Assembly: GCA_013298665.1 (NCBI GenBank)
Contig: JAAFIK010000007.1
Location: 2,113-66,112, forward strand
Length of the DNA stretch: 64,000 bases
Origin: Chitinophagales bacterium
GTDB lineage: Bacteria; Bacteroidota; Bacteroidia; Chitinophagales; Chitinophagaceae
Reading direction: 5' to 3'
In this document: positions 35,171-43,724 of the stretch, piece after piece
How the letters are laid out: every line of letters begins with the position of its first letter
Position numbering within the stretch: position 1 is the stretch's first letter
The notes under the pieces: generated by a model
Database searches by the model: none
Told to the model about the DNA's origin: nothing
Seen by the model: only the letters and a program-made list of their open reading frames with translations
Made by a program: the position numbers and the translations under genes

Positions 35171-35411
35171 ATTAATTTTTGGTGGCTGTGCGAAATAATG
35201 TTTGGAATGGTGACCAGGAATAACAGATCACTACCCGGCGTTTTATCCTGCTCTTTGCATCTTCATCCTGTGCGTTATACCTTCGCCGCCTGCAGTATCA
35301 CTCATGCACGCAGGTTTTACTCCTTTTACACCCGCCCGCTCATAGCCGGATAAGGTTTTATCGGGATGAACCCCATCATTTCGGATGCACCTGATTTTAT
35401 AGGAATGCTTT

Positions 35412-35828
35412 TTATTGTTCTTTTTTGAAAACGGAAAGAAAAAACATTGGTTTTCCAGCTGTTGTAAATGATTCGGGATAAGCATCCCCTTTGAGGTTGT
35501 AACAGATGGTTAGCCATTCATTTTCGTACTTATACAATGCGGTAAAGTGTTTGCCGGCATTTACGCCTTCTTTTCCATAAATGTCCGCTTTATCACCATG
35601 AAAACGCACAACGCCCTTGTCAACACTCTCCGCAATAAGCGTATAGTTACTGTCGCTGATGATAAGTTTTTGTTTTTCGAATGCTGCTTTCAGCAGCTTT
35701 GTACCGCTGAACTCCTGTTCGGCGGGTATCCAGGTTCCGTTCAGTTTACCAGATTTTGCCGAAGCGTTTTTTGTACCGGTACAGCCAAGCGTAAAAATCA
35801 GCAGGAGAATTGATGTTGTTACCCGCAT
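35412..35828 (-). CDS. Small lipoprotein, TIGR03067-like domain
   Basis: From the ATG at 35828 (a GTG at 35852 is less likely) this is a 138-residue lipoprotein: signal MRVTTSILLLIFTLGC with lipobox LGC at residue 16. The mature part (LNGTWIPAEQEFSG, FHGDKADIYGKEGVN, WLTICYNLKGDAYPESF) matches the TIGR03067 family of small lipocalin-like extracytoplasmic proteins. Function of the family is unknown. The gene stands alone; a 271-bp gap to the peptidase gene and a 239-bp gap upstream hold no other gene. Confidence 0.82.
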   Translation of the reverse strand: MRVTTSILLLIFTLGCTGTKNASAKSGKLNGTWIPAEQEFSGTKLLKAAFEKQKLIISDSNYTLIAESVDKGVVRFHGDKADIYGKEGVNAGKHFTALYKYENEWLTICYNLKGDAYPESFTTAGKPMFFLSVFKKEQ

Positions 35829-36006
35829 ATGTTTTGTTTTATAGTTTATCACAAAAAGTTATAACACAGTAAAGGGTGAAATTGTAAAAGTTTCACTTCA
35901 GCCCGTTGGCAAAAATGACTGATCATGCTAATGTACAAAACCTGGCTGATATCTGTTCTATTGATCAGGGAGAATAGTGGGTTGTTCCGTGTTTACATGG
36001 CGCTGA

Positions 36007-36035
36007 CCTGAATCCCTTACATAACAGGGATCAGG
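36007..36035. terminator. Hairpin after the STAND ATPase gene
   Basis: Arms CCTGAATCCCT and AGGGATCAGG pair with one bulged A around an 8-nt loop, 33 bp past the stop of the ATPase gene. No T tract follows, so its role as terminator is uncertain. Confidence 0.35.
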
Positions 36036-36067
36036 CAATACATCATTCCTGAATCATATCAGGGCGC

Positions 36068-38149
36068 TTACTTCCCTTCAATTTCCAATTGCCATAAATG
36101 CTCAGTAACCAAATTTACCGCTTTGCGCAGGTACCGGCGATAAGTACTGAAAGGCAGATTAAGGTAGTCTGCCACCTGTTCCTGGCTGCCTACAGGATTA
36201 AAGAAAGTACGGAATAATACCCGGTGAAATTTTTCATCCTTTACCGACTCTTTTATCTGATCAGTGGCATCGCCCAGGCAATCTTTGAGTGAAGCCAGCA
36301 GTATGGTGGTGTCTGTATCATTATCAGCGTACTGCATCACAAAGCGGCTGCGCAGCAACGGGTTCGCGAGTAGCTTTTTATCACTCTGATAATCTTTTAG
36401 TGCTTCATATACACTGGTGGCAAATTCCTCTTCACTCAGCACCATCATCTGCAGCCGCTGCTTTTCACGGCTTGGTTCGGGTTCAAAACCCAGTTCACGC
36501 TGCCCCAGCAGGTTGAGCCAGGTACCCGGCGGTGTTCTTCGCCAGTCGTGCATATACCAGCCATGGGGCAACCCGTTTACCTTAAAGTCAAGGGCAGACA
36601 GGTGTTCGAGATTGGCATAGGTGAGTACCATCTTCCAGAATTCGGGCATGGCGCAATTGAGCAGCGTAATGGCCAATCCCGGGGTGGAGAGGTAATATTG
36701 TACAATAGCCAGAAAGATACTGCTCTGCAGGTTGCTTACCCCCTGGTATGTATCGGCTGCCATCCAGAAACGGAAAACGGTACATACATCACCTTTGCGC
36801 AGATTGAACTTTTCCCTGGCATATTGCATTGCGGCCTCAATGGCTTTATCGGGGATGGTTTCTTCATTGGCGAGTTCATTAATGTTTATCCGCACGATAA
36901 ACCCGCAAGGTGTTTTTTCAAAATTGCGGAATACCCACGTTTGTGCAGCAGGATGAGCAAGCCAATATTCAAGGTCTTTTTCTCCTTCCGGTCCTTGATG
37001 CCGGGCTGTCATGCTTCGTATGGCCTCCTGATCCTGGGGCTGCATCATTTCCATCCAGTAGCTACCCGTTTCCTGCCAGTCGAAATAAGGACGTACCATC
37101 GGATGCTGGCGGTGAAGGAAGTTGAGCATAAACAACAGCACCCGCATTTCATCACCCAGAACCTGGTCGAGCTTACTTGTATAATACAGCCGGATACGAT
37201 TGTAGAGTTCCTTGTTCCAGTCGGGGTTGCGCCAGCGCAGGTCGGCACAGATGGCATCACGGGCCAGATCGTGCGGGTAAAGGCCGTGACGGTTGTTTTC
37301 CACAAAAGACAGCTCCTGCAGCCACTCAAAGAGTTCGCTTGCATCTTCCACACCCATTACCTGCTGCAGCAACGATTCAGTATTAATATAGACGATGGCT
37401 GATATTTCGAGTGCAATGCGGTGAGCGGGGCTCGGTGCTTTCTGTACAAAGCTCTCCAGCAGGGTACGTACGATATCGGGCGATTCTTCGGGACTGAACT
37501 GCTTTCCCGGAAACTGGTCGTACATATCTGCCACCACATTCAGTGCCAGGGGGTGTCCATGTGTAAAGTCGAGTATTTTATCCAACTCTGTTTCGGGAAG
37601 GCTTCGCCGTATCAGAAACTCGCGGCTCTCAGCAGGTGAAAGGTTACGGATGTGCAGGGTCTTCATCAGTTGTTGCCAGCCCTGGTCGACTATCCACTTT
37701 TTTGAAGGCTGGCGTCGACCGCTGACTACAGTAAGTACATTATCCGGCATCTGGGGTAAAAATTCCTGCCGTATCCAATCGTCAATAGGGTTCAGTTTTT
37801 CATAGGTATCGATAAAAAGTACAAATCGTTCGCCACGGTTCTGAAGGGCCTCAAATATACTATCCGTTGTCTGCAAGGCTGTTTGCAAAGCATTCGTAAA
37901 ATGATCAGGAGAAGCATTGAGGTCTCTGCCATCGAGGTGCAGGAAAGGTATGCCCATATTGGCACAGGTATCGGTATATTCTTTAACAAGGGTCGTTTTC
38001 CCCTGTCCGCCCGGTCCGTAAATGTACAGTAGAAAGGTTGACAGCGAGGCCTGCTGCACAATAGCTTTAAAGGTTTGCAGTTCCTTTTCCCTGCCTGTAA
38101 AATACCGGCGTCGGTTGGTAGTAAGTATGTCAGCCAGTTTACGTGCCAT
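36068..38149 (-). CDS. STAND-type P-loop ATPase with C-terminal helix-turn-helix
   Basis: A 693-residue cytoplasmic protein. The N-terminal NTPase has GREKEL before the P-loop, Walker A GPGGQGKTT (Lys51), Walker B FVLFIDTYE (Asp114), a VVSGRR sensor and the HGHPLALN winged-helix motif, the layout of AP-ATPase/STAND signal proteins. After about residue 400 is a region I cannot assign (FIVRININELANEE onward). The last 45 residues (SQEQVADYLNLPFSTYRRYL) look like a helix-turn-helix, suggesting DNA binding. It could be a ligand-gated transcription regulator or, as with several STAND proteins, an anti-phage sensor; nothing nearby decides. It stands alone, followed 108 bp upstream by the UvrD gene. 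Confidence 0.78.
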   Translation of the reverse strand: MARKLADILTTNRRRYFTGREKELQTFKAIVQQASLSTFLLYIYGPGGQGKTTLVKEYTDTCANMGIPFLHLDGRDLNASPDHFTNALQTALQTTDSIFEALQNRGERFVLFIDTYEKLNPIDDWIRQEFLPQMPDNVLTVVSGRRQPSKKWIVDQGWQQLMKTLHIRNLSPAESREFLIRRSLPETELDKILDFTHGHPLALNVVADMYDQFPGKQFSPEESPDIVRTLLESFVQKAPSPAHRIALEISAIVYINTESLLQQVMGVEDASELFEWLQELSFVENNRHGLYPHDLARDAICADLRWRNPDWNKELYNRIRLYYTSKLDQVLGDEMRVLLFMLNFLHRQHPMVRPYFDWQETGSYWMEMMQPQDQEAIRSMTARHQGPEGEKDLEYWLAHPAAQTWVFRNFEKTPCGFIVRININELANEETIPDKAIEAAMQYAREKFNLRKGDVCTVFRFWMAADTYQGVSNLQSSIFLAIVQYYLSTPGLAITLLNCAMPEFWKMVLTYANLEHLSALDFKVNGLPHGWYMHDWRRTPPGTWLNLLGQRELGFEPEPSREKQRLQMMVLSEEEFATSVYEALKDYQSDKKLLANPLLRSRFVMQYADNDTDTTILLASLKDCLGDATDQIKESVKDEKFHRVLFRTFFNPVGSQEQVADYLNLPFSTYRRYLRKAVNLVTEHLWQLEIEGK

Positions 38150-38257
38150 GCAGTAGTTGGAATAAGATGTTTAAGATACCAAATATTTATTGCAACTACA
38201 CCATACGCAGAAAACAAAGGTTTGGTTTTCCGCTATCCGGCCATTTGCAGGGACCTA

Positions 38258-40609
38258 TTAGCTGATTATGCGAAGTTTGGCGTAATTCAGCATAATTTTT
38301 TTCTCGCCATTGAGTTCAAACTGAACGGTAGCAATGGGATTATGCGCACTTCCTTCAATTTTTTTCACTTCACCGAAACCAAATTTCTGGTGTTCCACAC
38401 GTTGGCCTGCCTGCAGGTTACTGGTATCGCTGGCCGTAAAATCGGCAGCAGGGGTATGTTCTACCACCCGGGTAGCCGGCTTGGCCGGAAGATAGGGGGG
38501 GGTAGTGGTTTTTTTGGCCGGGGGCGGACCATAAGCCTTTTCAGCCTGTGCAGCACTATTGCCCCAGCCACCACCAAAACCCCTGTTCATACGTTCGTGA
38601 GCAGAACCACCACCGCCCCAATTGTTGCGTGCACCACCACCTGCATAGCTCTTGTCCACATTAGCTTCGGGTATCTCATCAATAAACCTGCTGGGATCAT
38701 TCTGTTGCAACTGGCCAAAGCGGTAGCGCGCGTTGGCATAGGTAAGCCAGAGCCTGTCTTTGGCACGTGTAATGGCTACATAAAAAAGCCTGCGCTCCTC
38801 TTCCAGTTCCTCCCGTGTATTGATCGCCATGGCATTCGGGAAAAGCGTTTCTTCCAGGCCTCCCACAAATACCACCGGAAACTCCAGCCCCTTTGCTGCG
38901 TGAATCGTCATCAGCTTTACCACATCGCTGTCTTCCTTATCATCGTCTGCATCAGTCAGCAATGTAATCTGTTGCAGATAAGCCCCAAGGTCTTTCTCAC
39001 CCACTTCCCCATCCTCTTCATTCAGTGGCGTTTCTGTAAACTCCTTGATGGAGTTGAGCAGCTCCTGTACGTTTTCGTATCGTGCAAGCCCCTCGGCTGT
39101 TTTATCATTAAATAACTCCTTTACAATCTCTGTACTTTTGCCTACAATCACTGCCAGCTCGTAGGCGTTTTTCTTTGCCAGTTCACTACGGAACATCCTG
39201 ATCATCGTCACAAAATTACCAATGCTTTCGAGCGTACCGGCCTTGTATCCAAAGGTCTGGGCTTTCTCCAGTACCTGCCACATCGTCAGGTTGTTTTCGT
39301 TGGCAAAAAGCACTGCTTTATCCACCGAAGTTTTGCCAATACCCCTTACCGGGAAGTTGATGATCCGCTTCAGCGCCTCTTCATCGCTCGGATTCACCAC
39401 TACACGCAGGTAAGCAATAAAATCTTTTACTTCTTTCCGCTGGTAAAAGCTGATGCCGCCATAAATCCTGTAGGCAATCCCCATTCTGCGTAACGCTTCC
39501 TCAAAACTCCGGCTTTGTGCATTTGTGCGGTAAAGAATCGCAAAATCCCGGTTGAAATAATGGTTACGCAGTTTCTGTTCCTGTATCGTATCTGCAACAA
39601 ATTTACCTTCATCATTATCAGTCATAGTACGTACCAGCCGCAGCTTTTCCCCTTCTTCGTTCTCGGTAAACAATCTTTTCTCGATCTGCCCCTTATTAAA
39701 ACTGATGACCTGGTTGGCCACATGCAGGATATTTTGTGTGCTGCGGTAGTTCTGCTCCAGTTTCACCACTTTTACATTATCGTAATCCTTCTGAAACTGG
39801 AGAATATTTTCAATGGTAGCACCACGAAAACTGTAGATGCTCTGCGCATCATCACCCACCACGCATACATTTTCATGCATAGCACCCAGCAGTTTGATAA
39901 TTTCATACTGCGCGGGGTTTGTATCCTGATACTCATCAATAAGGATGTATCTGAACTTTCGCTGGTATTTACTCAACGATTCAGGATTAGTCGTCAGCAG
40001 GATGTACATTTTAAATAACAGGTCGTCAAAATCCATGGCGCCATTTTTAAAACAGCGTTTGGCATAGCTGTCGTAAATATGACCGGTCATCGGCCGGTTG
40101 GCGCGGGTATCTTCCTGCTGGAGCGCCCAGTCGTTCATATAAGCGGCTGGTCCCACTAATGCATTTTTGGCTGCAGATATACGGTTGTACACTACATTGG
40201 GCTTGTACTGCTTGTCGTCGAGGTTCATCTCATTGATGACCGTTTTTACAACGCTTTTGGCGTCATCTGTATCATATATCGTAAAGTTGTTGGGATACCC
40301 GATTTTATTGGCTTCGGCACGCAGGATACGTGCAAAAACGCTGTGAAAAGTACCTACATAAAGGTTTCGTGCTTCACTGCCGCCGAGTATCTTACCGATA
40401 CGCTCTTTCATTTCTGCGGCGGCCTTATTCGTAAAAGTGAGGGCCAGTATATTGAAGGCATCCACACCAATCGACATCAGGTGGGCGATTCGTGTGGTGA
40501 GTACCTTTGTTTTGCCACTACCCGCTCCGGCCACAATCATGATCGGTCCGTTTACATGCAATGCTGCTTCCTGCTGCGGTTCATTCAGTTGTGCTATGAT
40601 TGCTTTCAT
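38258..40609 (-). CDS. uvrD: UvrD/PcrA-type DNA helicase
   Basis: Starting at ATG 40609 (a GTG upstream at 40693 adds 28 unlikely residues) this is a 783-residue superfamily 1A helicase. Motifs in order: Q motif LNEPQQEAAL, Walker A AGAGSGKT, TFTNKAAAEMKERI (Ia), LIDEYQDTNPAQ (II), GDDAQSIYSFRGA (III), LEQNYRST (IV), VVKLMTIHAAKGLEFPVVFV (V), ITRAKDRLWL (VI). The C-terminus has the Tudor-like segment HQKFGFGEVKKIEG that contacts RNA polymerase in PcrA/UvrD. A Gly/Pro-rich linker precedes it. Role: nucleotide excision repair, mismatch repair, and removal of stalled complexes. Housekeeping gene. Confidence 0.95.
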   Translation of the reverse strand: MKAIIAQLNEPQQEAALHVNGPIMIVAGAGSGKTKVLTTRIAHLMSIGVDAFNILALTFTNKAAAEMKERIGKILGGSEARNLYVGTFHSVFARILRAEANKIGYPNNFTIYDTDDAKSVVKTVINEMNLDDKQYKPNVVYNRISAAKNALVGPAAYMNDWALQQEDTRANRPMTGHIYDSYAKRCFKNGAMDFDDLLFKMYILLTTNPESLSKYQRKFRYILIDEYQDTNPAQYEIIKLLGAMHENVCVVGDDAQSIYSFRGATIENILQFQKDYDNVKVVKLEQNYRSTQNILHVANQVISFNKGQIEKRLFTENEEGEKLRLVRTMTDNDEGKFVADTIQEQKLRNHYFNRDFAILYRTNAQSRSFEEALRRMGIAYRIYGGISFYQRKEVKDFIAYLRVVVNPSDEEALKRIINFPVRGIGKTSVDKAVLFANENNLTMWQVLEKAQTFGYKAGTLESIGNFVTMIRMFRSELAKKNAYELAVIVGKSTEIVKELFNDKTAEGLARYENVQELLNSIKEFTETPLNEEDGEVGEKDLGAYLQQITLLTDADDDKEDSDVVKLMTIHAAKGLEFPVVFVGGLEETLFPNAMAINTREELEEERRLFYVAITRAKDRLWLTYANARYRFGQLQQNDPSRFIDEIPEANVDKSYAGGGARNNWGGGGSAHERMNRGFGGGWGNSAAQAEKAYGPPPAKKTTTPPYLPAKPATRVVEHTPAADFTASDTSNLQAGQRVEHQKFGFGEVKKIEGSAHNPIATVQFELNGEKKIMLNYAKLRIIS

Positions 40610-40696
40610 ATGGGTGCGAAGGTACGGAGGTTTTGGGGGAGCTATGCACACCTTTTCGGCAGGTTTGTATACAGGTTCAGTGATGGGGTACACGCT

Positions 40697-41998
40697 TCAG
40701 GCATCAGGCGCGGATATACTATCCACGAACCTTGCATATACTTCCTGCCAACCCGCAAAAACCGGATCGGTACCCAAAAAATTATTGTGCCAGATAGTGG
40801 TGAGCGGGGCATCCACAGCCTTGCATATAGTGAAGTAATGCCGTAATTCAGTCAATGCCGCTGCAGGTGTTTGCTGCTGTTCATAGTAGCTGTTGGCATC
40901 CATATAGCAGAAGGGGTGAATGCGCAGGGGTGTTTCCTGGTTCTGCTCAAGATCGAACCAGTAAAAAGGTGCTGCTACGGATGCCCTGAACCCATTGATA
41001 CTGCCGTAACCCATAGAATAATCGTTGGTAATGCCTGCCCGCAGCAAATGACCATAGGTGCCCGGCAGGTGAAGACGTATATAATGCTGGCGGCTATGGG
41101 TAACCGGTTGCCCGGTTATGGCTTCAAGGGTAGTCTTTTCTGTCGTTAGCAAGCCCGTATCATCACCACTTTGCCAGGAAGGATGTAACCCCACAGTATA
41201 ACGACTGGCATGATCGGCAATAAGGTGCTGCATCACAGGTTGCTGCGGCAGAATCTGCTTATCATAGCGCCCGTTGCGCGCCGCCACATGAAAAAAATAA
41301 ACAGGATTGAGGTTGAAGGTTTCGTGCAGTTCGTGCAACCAGTCGAAGCTGTCGAACGGATCCTTTGCCCGGCCCAGCATCACCCGCAAACGTTCTGGTA
41401 TACCGGCAGGTTGCAACAGTCCGCGGGCCAATGACTTCAGCCAGTGCTTATACCGGATGGCATAGGCCATATCAATATCATAAGTGGGCATAAAACGGAA
41501 GGGTTTTCGCTGCACAGTAAAGGAAGGCCAACGCTGTTGCAGACGCCGTTGCAAATCGGCCGCCCATTGGTGAACCAGGGGCTGTTGCAGGAAGCCACCC
41601 TTCCAGGCCGCAGCATTGGTATAGGCATACCGCCCGTAGTCATCCACCTGGTAAGGCAGGTATTCTTCGTAACGGCTGATGAGGTAGAAGGTTGCCGCAA
41701 AAATATCAAAACCCATATCCCCCCCATTCGTTCGGTAAAATGCGGTATAACCACTATTGACCACGAAATTAATCTCCTGTTGCTTTATGTCATCCTCAAA
41801 AAGCAAATGAACATTGGGCAGGTGAAAGGCGTTGGCAGATGAAGGAAGGGTATTGTAATTGATACCCGGGCCGTCGTGGCGTGCAAATACATCAGGATCG
41901 GTTGTCAATTCAACGGTTACAGGGATCAGTTCTGTAAATATAAAACGGATAATGTACCGCAGCCTCGGTGAATCTGTATGTGTATATATCAGCAGCAA
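40697..41998 (-). CDS. Polysaccharide deacetylase-like protein (DUF7033 type)
   Basis: A 433-residue protein common in Bacteroidota as DUF7033/polysaccharide deacetylase-like. About residues 1-165 form the DUF7033-like part (FYRTNGGDMGFDIFAATFYLISRYEEY). Then a NodB-like barrel begins at MPTYDIDMAYA, with VYFFHVAARNGRYDK, GLHPSWQS, and a late ATTIWHNNF-like region. The first motif is TYDID rather than the usual FDDG, so metal binding may differ. No ATG exists at the N-terminus; TTG at 41998 is the only sensible start. Its stop is 87 bp before the helicase start. Not part of the EPS locus by position; substrate unknown. Confidence 0.8.
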   Translation of the reverse strand: MLLIYTHTDSPRLRYIIRFIFTELIPVTVELTTDPDVFARHDGPGINYNTLPSSANAFHLPNVHLLFEDDIKQQEINFVVNSGYTAFYRTNGGDMGFDIFAATFYLISRYEEYLPYQVDDYGRYAYTNAAAWKGGFLQQPLVHQWAADLQRRLQQRWPSFTVQRKPFRFMPTYDIDMAYAIRYKHWLKSLARGLLQPAGIPERLRVMLGRAKDPFDSFDWLHELHETFNLNPVYFFHVAARNGRYDKQILPQQPVMQHLIADHASRYTVGLHPSWQSGDDTGLLTTEKTTLEAITGQPVTHSRQHYIRLHLPGTYGHLLRAGITNDYSMGYGSINGFRASVAAPFYWFDLEQNQETPLRIHPFCYMDANSYYEQQQTPAAALTELRHYFTICKAVDAPLTTIWHNNFLGTDPVFAGWQEVYARFVDSISAPDA

Positions 41999-42049
41999 AA
42001 TAATAGTGGGTTGAGGGTGTGGGAAACGATATTTACCACAGCCAATGGC

Positions 42050-43432
42050 TTATGACTTATACCTTTCCTTCCACATTTCATTAAAGGTTTTTTTGCTGAA
42101 GTCGAGCGTATCATGATGCTTACGCCATCCTTTAAACAGTTTGTTCACCATCCGGTTTTTGATATTACCGTTGCCCATATTCATCATACGCCGGTTGAGC
42201 GAAGCGATCCGCCAGATTTTCCAGGCCCATCGTTCGCTGAAAGACACCATACCCTGTTCAACAGAAATATTGCGGTTGTCAAGCAGTAGTTCGTGGAGGT
42301 TGATCTTCACCGCACACACTTCGGTACAATTACCACAAAGCGATGACGCAAAACTGAGGTGCTTATAATCGTCCATTCCCGCCAGGTGGGGTGTAATAAC
42401 GCTGCCAATCGGACCACTATACGTAACCCCATAAGCATGGCCTCCTATATTTTTATACACCGGGCAGGCATTGAGACAGGCGCCGCAACGGATACAGTAC
42501 AGGCTTTCCCGGCTGCGGGGATTTGCCAATATGTTTGTACGGCCATTGTCCAGCAGGATTACATACATCTCCTCCGGACCATCACTTTCAGCGGTTTGCC
42601 GGGGGCCTGCTACAATGGTATTATAGACAGTTATTTTTTGCCCGGTTCCAAAAGTTGAAAGCAGCGGCCAGAAGAGGCCCAGGTCGGTTAGTGATGGAAT
42701 GACTTTTTCAATACCAACAATGGCGATATGCGTTTTTGGCCAGGCGCAACTCAGTCTTGCATTTCCTTCATTTTCGGTAATGGCAATAGCCCCTGTGTCG
42801 CTGATGATAAAGTTAGCACCGGTAACACCCACTTCAGCCTGCACATATTTCTCACGCAATTTTTGGCGGGCCACAAGGGTTAATTGTTCGGGGGTCAGGT
42901 TTGGCGGCGTTCCCAGTTTTTCTGTAAACAGTTTGGCTACATCTTCTTTACTCTTATGCATGGCCGGGGTTACAATATGATAAGGCGCTTCCCCATCCAA
43001 TTGCTGGATATATTCACCCAGATCGGTTTCCACACTATCAATAGCATGCCTGGCCAGAAAATCATTGAGGTGGATTTCCTCTGTCACCATACTTTTGCTT
43101 TTGACCAGTGTACGGCAGTTTTTTTCTTTACAGATTTTCAGTATCGCTTCCTGTGCCTGTTCTACCGTTTCTGCCCAGATTACTTTTCCGCCGCGACGGG
43201 TGAAATGCAATTCAAATTCTTCCAGTTGCTGGTCAAGGGTTTCAATCGCACGCCATTTGATATTCTTGGCGCGCTCCCTTGCCAGGTGCACATCTGTAAA
43301 TTGTGCCTTGCCCTGTGGTACTACAGCATTGTAGCGCCCGATATTAAAGTTGATCTTCCGGCGGTGTTCGATATCCGCCGATTTGACCACGCTTTTTGCT
43401 TTAAATGTTGTTGCTGTTGCTGTCATAATCAT
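42050..43432 (-). CDS. lutB: LutB-like iron-sulfur protein (lactate utilisation type)
   Basis: The 460-residue protein is of the LutB/YkgF family. The N-terminal LUD-type domain covers about residues 70-300 (VGVTGANFIISDTGAIAITENEG). Two [4Fe-4S] sites follow: CIRCGACLNACP (Cys313, 316, 319, 323) and CGNCTEVC (Cys366, 369, 373). A C-terminal DUF3390-like part ends the protein. In LutABC the complex oxidises L-lactate to pyruvate. Here lutA and lutC are not next to it, so it may work with partners elsewhere. ATG 43432 or 43426 are both possible. Neighbours are a DUF7033 gene and a small secreted-protein frame. Confidence 0.88.
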   Translation of the reverse strand: MIMTATATTFKAKSVVKSADIEHRRKINFNIGRYNAVVPQGKAQFTDVHLARERAKNIKWRAIETLDQQLEEFELHFTRRGGKVIWAETVEQAQEAILKICKEKNCRTLVKSKSMVTEEIHLNDFLARHAIDSVETDLGEYIQQLDGEAPYHIVTPAMHKSKEDVAKLFTEKLGTPPNLTPEQLTLVARQKLREKYVQAEVGVTGANFIISDTGAIAITENEGNARLSCAWPKTHIAIVGIEKVIPSLTDLGLFWPLLSTFGTGQKITVYNTIVAGPRQTAESDGPEEMYVILLDNGRTNILANPRSRESLYCIRCGACLNACPVYKNIGGHAYGVTYSGPIGSVITPHLAGMDDYKHLSFASSLCGNCTEVCAVKINLHELLLDNRNISVEQGMVSFSERWAWKIWRIASLNRRMMNMGNGNIKNRMVNKLFKGWRKHHDTLDFSKKTFNEMWKERYKS

Positions 43433-43455
43433 GAGAAGCGTTTTTTAAACGCGCT

Positions 43456-43698
43456 TTATTGTACGCGGGTAAGTGTACCTGCCTGGAACTCTGTTACCCG
43501 GTAACTACCCACCAAAGGTACGTCATCATTACCCTTACCTGCTGTAGTTTTTGTATCCGTTGAAAAACTGCAGAAAAATACCCGCATTTTATTGCCCGAT
43601 ACCTCGTAATGATCAGGAATCGTTTTACCCTGTATCACAGATGCGCCGCTGTAGCATTTCCCGGCCAAAGCACCGGGACAAAAGCAGCACAGAAGCAT
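43456..43698 (-). CDS. Small hypothetical protein, start uncertain
   Basis: An 80-residue frame between kbl and lutB. The C-terminal 60 residues (GKTIPDHYEVSGNKMRVFF, TTAGKGNDDVPLVGSYRVTE) have protein-like composition. The N-terminus from the ATG at 43698 (MLLCCFCPGALAGKC) is a poor signal peptide. A different frame starting 13 bp upstream (MLRSYLCFCAAFVPVLWPG) gives a better signal peptide but stops after 26 residues. A frameshift joining the two is possible, either as a real mutation or a sequencing error. Not recognised. Confidence 0.5.
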   Translation of the reverse strand: MLLCCFCPGALAGKCYSGASVIQGKTIPDHYEVSGNKMRVFFCSFSTDTKTTAGKGNDDVPLVGSYRVTEFQAGTLTRVQ

Positions 43699-43724
43699 AG
43701 ATATGACCTGAGCATCAGTATAAC

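Noticed and set aside
35243-35485. 80-codon minus frame downstream of the small lipoprotein
   Set aside because: Overlaps the lipoprotein gene end and lacks protein-like composition.
36548-37402. 284-codon plus frame opposite the STAND ATPase
   Set aside because: Antisense to a gene with clear Walker motifs; His/Cys-rich composition typical of shadow frames.
38075-39115. 346-codon plus frame opposite the UvrD C-terminus
   Set aside because: Antisense shadow of conserved helicase motifs; no recognisable domain.
42884-43504. 206-codon plus frame opposite lutB
   Set aside because: Shadow of the iron-sulfur protein; Phe/Cys-rich with no domain.
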